Assembly: GCA_031177735.1 (NCBI GenBank)
Contig: JAPSKJ010000057.1
Location: forward strand, 1 to 11,900
Length of the DNA stretch: 11,900 nucleotides
Direction of reading: 5' to 3'
From: Nocardioides sp.
Lineage (GTDB): Bacteria > Actinomycetota > Actinomycetes > Propionibacteriales > Nocardioidaceae
Both the position numbers and the translations under genes were made by a program. The number at the start of each line of letters is the position of its first letter. Position 1 is the stretch's first letter. Positions 1 through 7,341 of the stretch are shown here, piece by piece. The notes below the pieces were generated by a model. It was not told the DNA's origin. It ran no database searches and saw only the letters and a program-made list of their open reading frames with translations.

Positions 1-776
1 CGCTGCGCGAGCCGACCAGCCTCGACGGCACGCTCCACCAGCTGGGCGTTGCTCGTCACCGGCACCCCGCGGCTGATGGTCAGCACGTCCTCCATGCCGA
101 CCCGCAGATGACCACCCATGCTCAGCGCCGCCAGCATCACCGGGATCGTCGAGCGACCGATCCCGGTCGCGGACCAGCTCGTCACCACCTCCGGGAGCAT
201 CTGCACCCCCGCAACCAGCGCCTGCGCCGTGCCGGGCATGCCGCCGGGCACGCCCATGACGAAGTCGACGTGCACCCGGCCGCCGTACGGCAGGCCGTAG
301 CGGTCGAGCAGGCGGTGCAGCGCGGCGACCTGACCGAGGTCGAAGAGCTCGAACTCGGGCACGACCCGACGCTCCTGGCTGAGCTGGTAGAGCTCGGTGA
401 TGAACGGCCACGGATTGGAGAAGACGTCGTCGCCGAAGTTGACCGTGCCCATCGTCAGGCTGCAGGAGTCGGGCTCAGCGTCGAGCACCTTGAGCCGCTG
501 CTCCAAGGGGTCGTGGACGCTGCCGCCCGTGGAGAGCTGGACGATGAGGTCGGTGCTCCCCCGCAGGGCCTGCACGGTGTCGTGGAGCCGGTGGAGGTCG
601 AGCGTCGGGCGGTGATCGTCGTCCCGGATGTGGACATGGATCATCGCCGCGCCCGCGGCCTCGCACTCCTGCGCGGTGGCGACCAGCTCCTCCAGCGTGG
701 TGGGGAGGTGCGGGCAGTCGTCCTTCGAGGTCTCGGCCCCGGTGGGGGCGACGGTGATGAGCAACGGGTCGGCCAT
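1..776 (-). CDS. BKACE-family beta-keto acid cleavage enzyme (DUF849; 3-keto-5-aminohexanoate cleavage enzyme-like), 3' end cut by window edge
   Basis: The frame opens with ATG at 776 and runs off the left edge, giving about 258 residues of a protein usually somewhat longer, so only the last few tens of residues are missing. The N-terminus MADPLLITVAPTGAETSK matches the opening strand of this TIM-barrel family. The HVH pair (H47, H49) supplies two zinc ligands, and the glutamate in RVGMED near the visible end is the expected third. The distal SNAQLVERAV helix is also typical. Family members condense a beta-keto acid with acetyl-CoA and release acetoacetate plus a new acyl-CoA; the founding member acts in lysine fermentation, but substrates vary widely. 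It is the last visible operon gene, 51 nt after eutC, with only a weak ribosome site. No aminomutase or other lysine-fermentation gene is visible, so a lysine role is not supported. Family is confident; substrate unknown. Confidence 0.9.
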   Translation of the reverse strand, partial: MADPLLITVAPTGAETSKDDCPHLPTTLEELVATAQECEAAGAAMIHVHIRDDDHRPTLDLHRLHDTVQALRGSTDLIVQLSTGGSVHDPLEQRLKVLDAEPDSCSLTMGTVNFGDDVFSNPWPFITELYQLSQERRVVPEFELFDLGQVAALHRLLDRYGLPYGGRVHVDFVMGVPGGMPGTAQALVAGVQMLPEVVTSWSATGIGRSTIPVMLAALSMGGHLRVGMEDVLTISRGVPVTSNAQLVERAVEAGRLAQ

Positions 777-827
777 GGACGGACTCTAGGGCTCAGACGC
801 CACCCTCGCCTCGCGACGACGCCGTCA

Positions 828-1619
828 TCACTGCCCGAGCTCGCCGCCGTCCCCGCCGGGAGCGCTGTCGAGAGCCGAGTCGCGGGAGGTGTCCTTGAGG
901 TCGACCCCGGAGCGCCCCAGCTCCCGCGCGCCGGCCACCAGACTCGCGACGATCCGGGCGGCCGCGTCGTAGGACATCCCATGAGGCGGGTGGACGTTGG
1001 ACACGCAGTTGCGGTCGGCGTCGGTGCGGCCGGGGCGCGGAGCGTGCGTGAGGTAGACGCCGATGCTGTCGGCCACCGACAGGCCGGGCCGCTCGCCGAT
1101 CAGCACCAACACCGCCCGCGCGCCCAGTGCGGCACCGATGTGGTCACCGAGGGCGACCCGCGCCTGCAGGGCGATCACCGGTGGGGCGAACGTCAGCCCC
1201 GGCATGGCGGCACGGAGCGCGGCGTAGGCCGCGGCACCGTGGTCGGAGAGCGCACGGGCCGAGAGCCCGTCCGCCAGGACGATGGCCAGGTCCGGACCGG
1301 CGGCCGATCCGGGCGGGGGTGCCGGCAGGCTGAACAGATCCGCCGGCTCGCGGCCGAGGTCGGGACGGCGAAGGTATTCGCTGCGGCTCGATGCCCGGCT
1401 GCTGACGACATGAGCCGGCTCGTCCAGCTGGGCTTGGAGCGCGGCGACGTCGAGCGGCTCGTGCACCGCGTCGCGCGCTGCCGCGTGTGCGGCGCGGAAC
1501 TCCAGCAGGTGCCGCGTCGGCAAGGAGTCCCCCGAGCGTCCGAGCCCGATCCGGGCCTGGGTGGTGCGGCGCAGCGGCTCCCAGAAGTCAGCCCCCTGCG
1601 CCGCCACGTCGCCGCTCAC
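828..1619 (-). CDS. eutC: Ethanolamine ammonia-lyase small (cobalamin-binding) subunit
   Basis: EutC is the light subunit of adenosylcobalamin-dependent ethanolamine ammonia-lyase, which converts ethanolamine to acetaldehyde and ammonia. With EutB it encloses the cofactor. The 263-residue product carries the family landmarks in order: ARIGLGRSG near residue 22, then a TRHLLEFRAAHAAARDAV helix, DLAIVLADGLSA in the middle, a GDHIGAALGARAVLVLIGERPG segment, and the C-terminal NCVSNVHPPHGMSY block. It is a little shorter than the enterobacterial protein (about 295 residues), lacking part of the variable N-terminal extension. I chose GTG at 1619 because it overlaps the eutB stop by 4 nt (GTGA) and is followed at once by the conserved FWEPLRRTTQARIG region. 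No strong ribosome site precedes it, so translation is probably coupled to eutB. The same frame stays open far upstream, but that part is eutB in another frame. Confidence 0.95.
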   Translation of the reverse strand: MSGDVAAQGADFWEPLRRTTQARIGLGRSGDSLPTRHLLEFRAAHAAARDAVHEPLDVAALQAQLDEPAHVVSSRASSRSEYLRRPDLGREPADLFSLPAPPPGSAAGPDLAIVLADGLSARALSDHGAAAYAALRAAMPGLTFAPPVIALQARVALGDHIGAALGARAVLVLIGERPGLSVADSIGVYLTHAPRPGRTDADRNCVSNVHPPHGMSYDAAARIVASLVAGARELGRSGVDLKDTSRDSALDSAPGGDGGELGQ

Positions 1620-3028
1620 TGCGGCCCCGCCAAGGCCCGCAGCGGTGAGGCCGCCGGATCGACCGGCCGCACCCGGCCGGCCGCGTCGACCATGCCGTGC
1701 CGGGCCAGCCACGCCTCGAACTCCGGAGCCGGGCGCAGGCCGAGCACCCGTCGCACGTAGAGCGCGTCGTGGAACGACGTGGACTGGTAGCCCAGCATCA
1801 CGTCGTCGGCGCCGGGGATCGCCATCACGAAGGAGCAGCCGGCCGCGCCCAGCAGCGTGAGCAGGGTGTCCATGTCGTCCTGGTCGGCCTCGGCGTGGTT
1901 GGTGTAGCAGACGTCGCAACCCATCGGCAGGCCGAGCAGCTTCGCGCAGAAGTGGTCCTCCAGCCCGGCTCGGATGATCTGCTTGCCGTCGTAGAGGTAT
2001 TCCGGCCCGATGAAGCCGACCACCGTGTTGACGAGCAACGGCTCGAACTCCCGCGCCACCGCGTAGGCGCGCGCCTCCAGGGTCTGCTGGTCGACCGGCC
2101 GACCGCCGGTGCCGAGATGGGCTCCCGCGGAGAGCGCGGAGCCCTGCCCGGTCTCGAAGTACATCGCGTTGGTGCCGACCGTGCCTCGGTCGAGCGAGCG
2201 GGCGGCGTCGTAGGCCTCGCGCAGCACGGAGAGGTCGACGCCGAAGCTGCGGTTGGCCCCCTCGGTGCCGGCGATGGACTGGAAGACCAGGTCGACCGGC
2301 ACTCCGGCCTCGATCAGCCCGATGGTGGTCGTCACGTGGGTCAGCACGCACGACTGGGCGGGGATGTCGTGGCGCAGCCGGACATCGTCGATGAGGTGGA
2401 TCAGATCCGCAGCGGCCTGCGGCGAGTCCGTGGCCGGATTGATGCCGATGACCGCGTCCCCGCAGCCGAAGAGCAGCCCGTCGAGGATCGAGGCGCTGAT
2501 GCCGCGCGGGTCGTCGGTGGGGTGGTTGGGCTGCAACCGGGTCGAGAAGCGGCCGGGCAGGCCGATCGTGGTGCGGAAGGCGGAGGTCACCTGGACAGCC
2601 CGGGCGACCAGGATGAGGTCCTGGTTGCGCATCAGCTTGCTCACCGCGGCCGCCATCTCCGGAGTGAGTCCGCGCGAGACCGCCCGCAGCTGCTCCGCCG
2701 CGTCCGGCGCGACCGCCGCTTCCAGCAGCCAGTCCCGCAGGCCGCCCACGGTCAGCTGAGCGACCGGCGCGAACGCCGCCGCGTCGTGACTGTCCAGGAT
2801 GAGCCGGGTGACCTCGTCGGTCTCGTACGGCACCACCGCATCGGCGAGGAACGCCGTGAGCGGCACGTCGGCCAGCGCCCACTGGGCGGCCGCCCGCTCG
2901 GCGTCGGACTCCGCCGCGCAGCCCGCGAGCTGGTCGCCCGAACGCTCGGGCGAGGCCTTGGCGAGCAGGTCGACCAAGCCGTCGAACGTGTACGTCGTCG
3001 TGCCGCACCTCTGCCGGTACGTCGTCAC
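1616..3028 (-). CDS. eutB: Ethanolamine ammonia-lyase large (catalytic) subunit
   Basis: EutB is the TIM-barrel subunit that binds the amino alcohol and performs the radical 1,2-amino migration. The 470-residue product is near family length and collinear with enterobacterial EutB as I recall it. Blocks in order are SGDQLAG (about 30), TTIGLPGRFSTRLQPN (153-168), GDAVIGINPATD (190-201), YFETGQGSALSAGA (290-303), NTVVGFIGPEYLY (334-346) and MGCDVCYTNH (369-378). The substrate residues known from E. coli (R160, Q162, N193, E287, D362) appear as R164, Q166, N197, E292 and D372, so ethanolamine or a close amino alcohol is the likely substrate. About five extra residues sit near 306-313. GTG at 3028 is chosen because GGAG lies 7 nt upstream and the product then starts like other EutB proteins. 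An in-frame extension to 3400 is spurious, as it crosses the aldolase gene. No EutA reactivase is visible nearby. Confidence 0.96.
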   Translation of the reverse strand: MTTYRQRCGTTTYTFDGLVDLLAKASPERSGDQLAGCAAESDAERAAAQWALADVPLTAFLADAVVPYETDEVTRLILDSHDAAAFAPVAQLTVGGLRDWLLEAAVAPDAAEQLRAVSRGLTPEMAAAVSKLMRNQDLILVARAVQVTSAFRTTIGLPGRFSTRLQPNHPTDDPRGISASILDGLLFGCGDAVIGINPATDSPQAAADLIHLIDDVRLRHDIPAQSCVLTHVTTTIGLIEAGVPVDLVFQSIAGTEGANRSFGVDLSVLREAYDAARSLDRGTVGTNAMYFETGQGSALSAGAHLGTGGRPVDQQTLEARAYAVAREFEPLLVNTVVGFIGPEYLYDGKQIIRAGLEDHFCAKLLGLPMGCDVCYTNHAEADQDDMDTLLTLLGAAGCSFVMAIPGADDVMLGYQSTSFHDALYVRRVLGLRPAPEFEAWLARHGMVDAAGRVRPVDPAASPLRALAGPQ

Positions 3029-3035
3029 TGCGCCG

Positions 3036-3039
3036 CTCC
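3036..3039 (-). promoter_or_regulatory. Ribosome binding site deciding the eutB start
   Basis: GGAG on the minus strand lies 7 nt before the GTG at 3028. It supports that GTG over upstream in-frame ATG codons located inside the aldolase gene. Confidence 0.7.
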
Positions 3040-3061
3040 GATCCTCGTCTCGTGCGTGGTG

Positions 3062-3102
3062 GCCGCCCCGGGAGCTGCGGGGGTATCTGCTCCCGGGGCG
3101 GC
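3062..3102 (-). terminator. Perfect 14-bp intercistronic hairpin between aldolase gene and eutB
   Basis: The arms 3062-3075 (GCCGCCCCGGGAGC on the plus strand) and 3089-3102 are exact reverse complements around a 13-nt loop. The stem is very GC-rich. It starts 8 nt after the aldolase stop codon and ends 33 nt before the eutB start. No T-run follows it on the minus strand. It could be a partial, U-less terminator that lowers eutBC expression, or a 3' stabiliser of the upstream transcript. The structure is certain from the sequence; the role is inference. Confidence 0.5.
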
Positions 3103-3110
3103 GTCCGGGG

Positions 3111-3848
3111 TCAGCCCGCCAGGAGATCGTCCATGGTGCGCTTGGCGTTGGCGAAGCCTTCGCTGATCGCGCCGTGGACCATCGTGAGCGCGACGTAGGA
3201 CGCGCCGTGCTTGATGGCGAGCTGCTTCTCCTCCGGCGACCAGGCCGGCAGCACCCACGGCTTGCCGGCTGCGGCCGCGACCTCGGCGACGTGCGCGATG
3301 TCGGCGAAGTCCTCCTCGCTGCGGGTGTAGTGGCCCCGTCCGCGTCGGAGCGAGAGGTCGGTCGGGCCGATGAACACGCCGTCGACGGTGTCGAGAGCAA
3401 GGATCGCCTCGACGTCGTCGAAGGCGCCGGCGTCCTCGATCATCGGGAAGCACAGGGTCGAGGCGTCGGCGTCGGGGTAGTACTGCTCGGTGAAGCCGCC
3501 GTAGCTGATGGTGCGGCCGCCGGCGGCGCTGCGGTCACCCAGCGGCGGGAACTTCGCGAACGCCGTGGTTCGGCGGGCGTGCTCGAGGTTCTCGATGTGC
3601 GGGATGATCACGCCGTCGGCGCCGAAGTCCAGCGGCTGCGAGATCGGCGCCCGCTCCGGCGCGAGCGTCTTGGCCAGCACGGTGAGGCCGAGGCCCTTGA
3701 GCAGCGGGATGAACTTCTCGATCGTGACCAGGTCGAAGGGGCCGTGCTCGATGTCGAGGATCACGAAGTCGTAGCCGAGTCCCGCGACGATCTCGGCGAC
3801 CGCCGTGTTGTCGTCCGACAGCCAGGCGCCGAGCTTGGGTGCGGTCAT
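3111..3848 (-). CDS. HpcH/HpaI-type class II (metal-dependent) aldolase
   Basis: These enzymes make or cleave 4-hydroxy-2-oxoacids, releasing pyruvate (or a related 2-oxoacid) and an aldehyde with a divalent metal. The 245-residue protein has the family core: VILDIEHGPFD (catalytic His H35), GADGVIIPHIEN (76-87), PMIED (metal ligand E138) and GVFIGPTDLS (metal ligand D164). These positions line up with H45, E149 and D175 of E. coli HpcH. At the place of catalytic R70 it has K60 (AKTLAPE), a departure from the well-studied members. ATG at 3848 follows the GAAAGGA site at 3859-3865. An in-frame extension to 4001 would overlap the amidase gene and has no family similarity. It lies 37 nt after the amidase stop. 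Acetaldehyde made by EutBC could be a product or acceptor partner, but that is inference. The true substrate is unknown. Confidence 0.9.
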   Translation of the reverse strand: MTAPKLGAWLSDDNTAVAEIVAGLGYDFVILDIEHGPFDLVTIEKFIPLLKGLGLTVLAKTLAPERAPISQPLDFGADGVIIPHIENLEHARRTTAFAKFPPLGDRSAAGGRTISYGGFTEQYYPDADASTLCFPMIEDAGAFDDVEAILALDTVDGVFIGPTDLSLRRGRGHYTRSEEDFADIAHVAEVAAAAGKPWVLPAWSPEEKQLAIKHGASYVALTMVHGAISEGFANAKRTMDDLLAG

Positions 3849-3858
3849 GGTGGTGATG

Positions 3859-3865
3859 TCCTTTC
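3859..3865 (-). promoter_or_regulatory. Ribosome binding site deciding the aldolase start
   Basis: GAAAGGA on the minus strand ends 10 nt before the ATG at 3848. It selects MTAPKLGAWL as the N-terminus rather than an upstream in-frame start that lies inside the amidase gene. Confidence 0.7.
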
Positions 3866-3885
3866 GTTGTGCCCGGAGGGCCGGA

Positions 3886-4686
3886 TCAGGCGGGGGTGGA
3901 GATCTGGTAGCGGCGGTTGGCCAGGCTCGGGTTGGTACGCCGGACCTGGGTGACCCGGGCGGGGTCGATGTCGCGCACGAGCACCTCGCCGGACACCTCA
4001 CCGAGCTCCCCCACGACCACGCCGGCCGGGTCGGTGATCAACGACGAGCCGACACCCATCGGGGGCGCCTGGGAGACGGCCGCGGTGAACACCGTGTTCT
4101 CGATCGCCCGGGCACGGGCGAGCACCCGCCAGTGGTCCTCCTTGCGGGGACCGGGCACCCACGAGGCCGGGTAGACGATGAGCTCGGCTCCGGCGTCGGC
4201 GGCGAGTCGGGCCAGCTCGGGGAAGCGCAGGTCGTAGCAGGTCGCGATCCCGACGGTGATGTCGGCGATCTCCACCACGGGCGGGGTGCCGAGCGCCCCG
4301 GCGCAGATGAAGTCGGACTCGCGGTAGCCGAACGCGTCGTACAGGTGCTGCTTGCGGTAGACCGCGAGGTCGGTGCCGTCGGGGCCCACCACCAGCAGCG
4401 TGTTGTGCGCCTTGGTCGGGTCGTCGGAGGTCTCGACGAGACCCACGAGGATGGCGACCTGGAGCTCCGCGGCCAGCTCGCGGACCTGCTTCGCCCACGG
4501 TCCGTCGAGCGGCTCGGCGGCGGCGACGAACTCCGGCGACATCTCCGGCAGCTCGAACATCGCGAACTCGGGGAAGACGACCAGGTCGGCTCCCTCGGCG
4601 GCGGCCTGGCGGGCGAGGTCGCTGACGGTCGAGGCGTTGGCCTCCTTGTCAGCGGTGGACAGCATCTGGCACAGGGCCAGTCTCAT
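3886..4686 (-). CDS. Carbon-nitrogen hydrolase (nitrilase superfamily; Nit/omega-amidase-like amidase)
   Basis: Members hydrolyse carbon-nitrogen bonds, most often amides, through a thiol acyl-enzyme. The 266-residue product, a normal length, carries the complete catalytic set: E40 in VVFPEFAMFE, K112 in YRKQHLYD and C150 in CYDLRFPE. The fold signatures RLALCQ at the N-terminus, the GIATCYDLRFPE elbow, PASWVPGPRKEDHW and the RARAIENTVF segment are all present. The YRKxHLYDAFG form resembles the Nit1/Nit2 type, which acts on alpha-keto acid amides such as deaminated glutathione or 2-oxoglutaramate, but amidases of other specificities share it. There is no signal peptide, so it acts in the cytoplasm. 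ATG at 4686 follows AGAGGA (4695-4700) at 8 nt. It begins 73 nt after the LysR stop. Context suggests it opens an imported amide before the later steps (inference). Confidence 0.9.
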   Translation of the reverse strand: MRLALCQMLSTADKEANASTVSDLARQAAAEGADLVVFPEFAMFELPEMSPEFVAAAEPLDGPWAKQVRELAAELQVAILVGLVETSDDPTKAHNTLLVVGPDGTDLAVYRKQHLYDAFGYRESDFICAGALGTPPVVEIADITVGIATCYDLRFPELARLAADAGAELIVYPASWVPGPRKEDHWRVLARARAIENTVFTAAVSQAPPMGVGSSLITDPAGVVVGELGEVSGEVLVRDIDPARVTQVRRTNPSLANRRYQISTPA

Positions 4687-4759
4687 CGGGGTGGTCCTCT
4701 CGGTTGGGTGCCCGGACGGGCGCGGATCTGGTGGGCGTGTGATGGGCGTCAGGTGGACG

Positions 4760-5698
4760 TCACAGGGACAGGGTGTTCTGGAAGGCCGGCATCCAGGGCC
4801 GCTGCGGATCCGGATCCGCGTCGTACGCCGCCCGCAGGTGCTCCACGAGCCGGTTGCTCACCGCGTCGACCCGGTCGGGGTACCAGCACAGCGACACCAC
4901 CGCGTCCACGCCCGGCCGCTCCAGCGGTCGGAACACGACGTTGGGCATCGACAGGTTGGTCACCGAGCGCGGCACGAAGCTGATGCCGGAGCCGGCCGAC
5001 ACCATGCCGATGTGGTCGAGGTAGGACCCCGACGCGATCGGACCGCGAGGCGAGAAGCCCGCGCGCATGCAGGCCACCACGAGGGCGTCGTGGTTCTCCG
5101 GAGCGGTGTGCCGCGGGATGGTGATGATCTGCTCGCCGCGCAGCTCGTCGATGCGCACCACGTCGGCCGACGCGAGCCGGTGGTCGTCGGGCACCGCGAG
5201 CAGGTAGGGCTCGCGGTAGAGCTCGACGGTCTCCAGCTTGGCCAGGCCCGGCGCGGTCAGCAGGATCGCCAGGTCGAGCCGCCCGCTCTCCAGGGAGTCG
5301 ACTATCTCGACGGTGGTGTTGTAGCTGATCGAGATCTCGACCGCGTCCTGCTGGTCGCGGTACTCCTTGATGACGCTGGGCAGATGGCCGTACATGAGCG
5401 ACCTGGCCATGCCGAGCCGCACCCGTCCCAGGCGCCCGGACCTGGTGCGGAGCATGAGCTCCTCCAAGCCGTGCACGTGCTCGAGGATCTGCTGGCAGCG
5501 CAGGTAGAACTCGCGGCCGGCGGCGGTCACCGAGAAGGGGCGGGTCGAGCGGTCGATGAGCTGCATCCCGACGTCGTTCTCGAGCCGGATGATCTGCTGG
5601 CTCAACGCGGGCTGGGTGATGAAGAGCTGCTCGGCCGCTGTGCGGAAGCTCTGCGCATCCACCAGCGTCACGAACATCTCCAGGCGCCTGGTCTCCAT
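4760..5698 (-). CDS. LysR-family transcriptional regulator, probable pathway regulator
   Basis: The 312-residue protein has the LysR plan. An N-terminal winged helix-turn-helix occupies about residues 1-60, with the HTH at SFRTAAEQLFITQPALSQQI (18-37), followed by a linker helix to about 88. A two-lobed effector-binding domain (about 90-300) contains YNTTVEIVDSLESGRLDLAI and GSGISFVPRS. Such proteins bind DNA as tetramers and usually activate a pathway on binding a metabolite. The ATG at 5698 shares its A with the TGA of the ATPase gene (TGATG) and has no good ribosome site, so translation is probably coupled. Unlike the usual divergent arrangement, this gene is embedded in the operon between transporter and enzyme genes. 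That predicts autoregulation through the promoter region upstream of 10707 (inference). Effector unknown. Confidence 0.93.
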   Translation of the reverse strand: METRRLEMFVTLVDAQSFRTAAEQLFITQPALSQQIIRLENDVGMQLIDRSTRPFSVTAAGREFYLRCQQILEHVHGLEELMLRTRSGRLGRVRLGMARSLMYGHLPSVIKEYRDQQDAVEISISYNTTVEIVDSLESGRLDLAILLTAPGLAKLETVELYREPYLLAVPDDHRLASADVVRIDELRGEQIITIPRHTAPENHDALVVACMRAGFSPRGPIASGSYLDHIGMVSAGSGISFVPRSVTNLSMPNVVFRPLERPGVDAVVSLCWYPDRVDAVSNRLVEHLRAAYDADPDPQRPWMPAFQNTLSL

Positions 5699-7341
5699 CA
5701 GCCGACCAGCTCAGCTCGGCGTGCCCGCCGCTCGGCCTGGACGTCGGGGTCGGGCACCGGTGCGGCCGCGATGAGGGCCCGCGTGTAGTCCTCGCGAGGC
5801 GAGCGCAGCACCTCCAGGGTCGGCCCCTGCTCGACGATGTGGCCCTGCCGGAGCACGACGACCCGGCTGGCGAGCGACTCCACCACGGACAGGTCGTGGC
5901 TGATGAAGAGGCTCGAGAAGCCGAGCTCCTGCTGCAGCTGCGTGAACAGCTCGAGGACCGAGGCCTGCACGGAGACGTCGAGCGCCGAGGTCGGCTCGTC
6001 GGCCACCATCAGCGCCGGCTTGGTCGCCAGGGCGCGGGCGATGCCGATGCGCTGCCGCTGACCGCCGGACAGCTCGTGCGGGTAGCGGTCGACCCAGGCG
6101 CCGGGGAGCCGGACCATGTCGAGCAGCTCGGCCGCCCGACGGCGCCGCTCCGCGCGGCTGCGCACCCCCTGCGTCCACAGCAGCGGGTCGGTGATGCTCT
6201 GCCCGATGGTCCGGCGGGGGTTGAGCGAGGACGCCGGGTCCTGGAAGACCATCGAGACGTGCCGGCGGATGTGGTGCAGGTCGGTGCGGCCGCCGGCGCT
6301 GACGTCGCGACCGCCCACGGTGAGTCGCCCGGCCGCGACCGGCAGCAGGCCCATCGCGGCGCGACCGATCGTCGACTTGCCGGACCCGGACTCGCCGACC
6401 AGGCCGATGATCTCCCCCGGCGCGATGTCGAGGTCGATCCCCTCCGCCGCCCGGAAGCCGGCCTTGCGCCAGGCGCCGGCATACTCGATCGCCACGTCCT
6501 GCAGGGACAGCACCGGCTCACCGGGAGGCGGCGGCGCGGCGACGTCGGCGTGGGAGCCCAGCCGCGGCACCGCCTCCAACAGCTCTCGGGTGTAGTCGGC
6601 CTCGGGGGTGTTGAACAGGCTGCGCACCGGCTGCGACTCCACCACGCGGCCCTCGCGCATGACCACGACCCGGTCGGCGACGTCGGCGACGACCCCCATG
6701 TCGTGGGTGATGATGAGGACGGCCATGCCGGTACGCCGCTGCAGCTCGACGATCAGGTCGAGGATCTCCGCCTGCACCGTGACGTCGAGGGCGGTGGTGG
6801 GCTCGTCGGCGATGAGCAGCTTCGGCTCGCACGACATCGCCATCGCGATCATCGCCCGCTGCCGCTGCCCGCCGGACAGCTGGTGCGGGTAGTGGTCGAT
6901 CTTGGTCTCCGGGTCGGGCATGTGCACCTGGCGGAGCAGCTCCACCGCCCGCGTGCGGGCCACCTCCTTGGGCACGTCCGCGTGGCTGCGGATCGCCTCC
7001 AGCAGGTGGTCGCCGATCGTGTAGACCGGGTTGAGCGCCGTCATCGGCTCCTGGAAGATCACCGCCACGTCGGACCCGCGGATCTGGCGCAGGCGGCTCT
7101 CGTCGGCCGCCACCAGGTCCTCGCCGGCGAAGAGGATCCGCCCGCTGCGCCGGGTGCCCGCGGGGAGCAGGTCGAGGATCGACATGGCCGTCACCGACTT
7201 GCCGGATCCCGACTCCCCCACCAGCGCGACGGTCTCGCCCGGGGCGATGTCGAAGCTGACGTCGTAGGTGACCTGCTTCCAGGACTTGCCGGACCGGAAG
7301 GAGACCTCGACCTGCTCCAGCTGCAGCAACGATCCGCTCAT
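5698..7341 (-). CDS. Fused double ATPase of an oligopeptide-type ABC importer (DppD-DppF fusion)
   Basis: One 547-residue chain carries both ATP-hydrolysing domains of a Dpp/Opp-type importer, as in GsiA or YejF. Domain 1 has Walker A GESGSGKS (42-49), Q97, signature LSGGQ (155-159), Walker B LLIADE ending at E180, and H213. Domain 2 has Walker A (316-323), Q367, LSGGQ (424-428), Walker B LMVADE ending at E449, and H482. All catalytic positions are intact in both halves. The FNTPEADYTRELLEAVPR segment and the C-terminal YTRALIAAAPVPDPD are typical of this subfamily. The start is ATG at 7341: AAGGAG lies 6 nt upstream, and the start overlaps the permease stop as ATGA. The in-frame ATG at 7371 has no such site. 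It should energise the two permeases encoded just upstream. Confidence 0.95.
   Translation of the reverse strand: MSGSLLQLEQVEVSFRSGKSWKQVTYDVSFDIAPGETVALVGESGSGKSVTAMSILDLLPAGTRRSGRILFAGEDLVAADESRLRQIRGSDVAVIFQEPMTALNPVYTIGDHLLEAIRSHADVPKEVARTRAVELLRQVHMPDPETKIDHYPHQLSGGQRQRAMIAMAMSCEPKLLIADEPTTALDVTVQAEILDLIVELQRRTGMAVLIITHDMGVVADVADRVVVMREGRVVESQPVRSLFNTPEADYTRELLEAVPRLGSHADVAAPPPPGEPVLSLQDVAIEYAGAWRKAGFRAAEGIDLDIAPGEIIGLVGESGSGKSTIGRAAMGLLPVAAGRLTVGGRDVSAGGRTDLHHIRRHVSMVFQDPASSLNPRRTIGQSITDPLLWTQGVRSRAERRRRAAELLDMVRLPGAWVDRYPHELSGGQRQRIGIARALATKPALMVADEPTSALDVSVQASVLELFTQLQQELGFSSLFISHDLSVVESLASRVVVLRQGHIVEQGPTLEVLRSPREDYTRALIAAAPVPDPDVQAERRARRAELVG

Noticed and set aside
1..3028. Lysine fermentation (kce) assignment for the BKACE gene
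   Set aside because: No lysine aminomutase, 3,5-diaminohexanoate dehydrogenase or CoA-transferase genes are visible, and the BKACE family has many substrates.
1616..3400. Longer EutB with an N-terminal extension starting at 3400
   Set aside because: The extra segment is another frame of the aldolase gene and crosses the intergenic hairpin. The GTG at 3028 has a good ribosome site and gives the normal EutB N-terminus.
4710..4721. Small GCCC-GGAC-GGGC hairpin between the LysR and amidase genes
   Set aside because: A 4-bp stem with a 4-nt loop is expected by chance in such GC-rich DNA and has no supporting feature.
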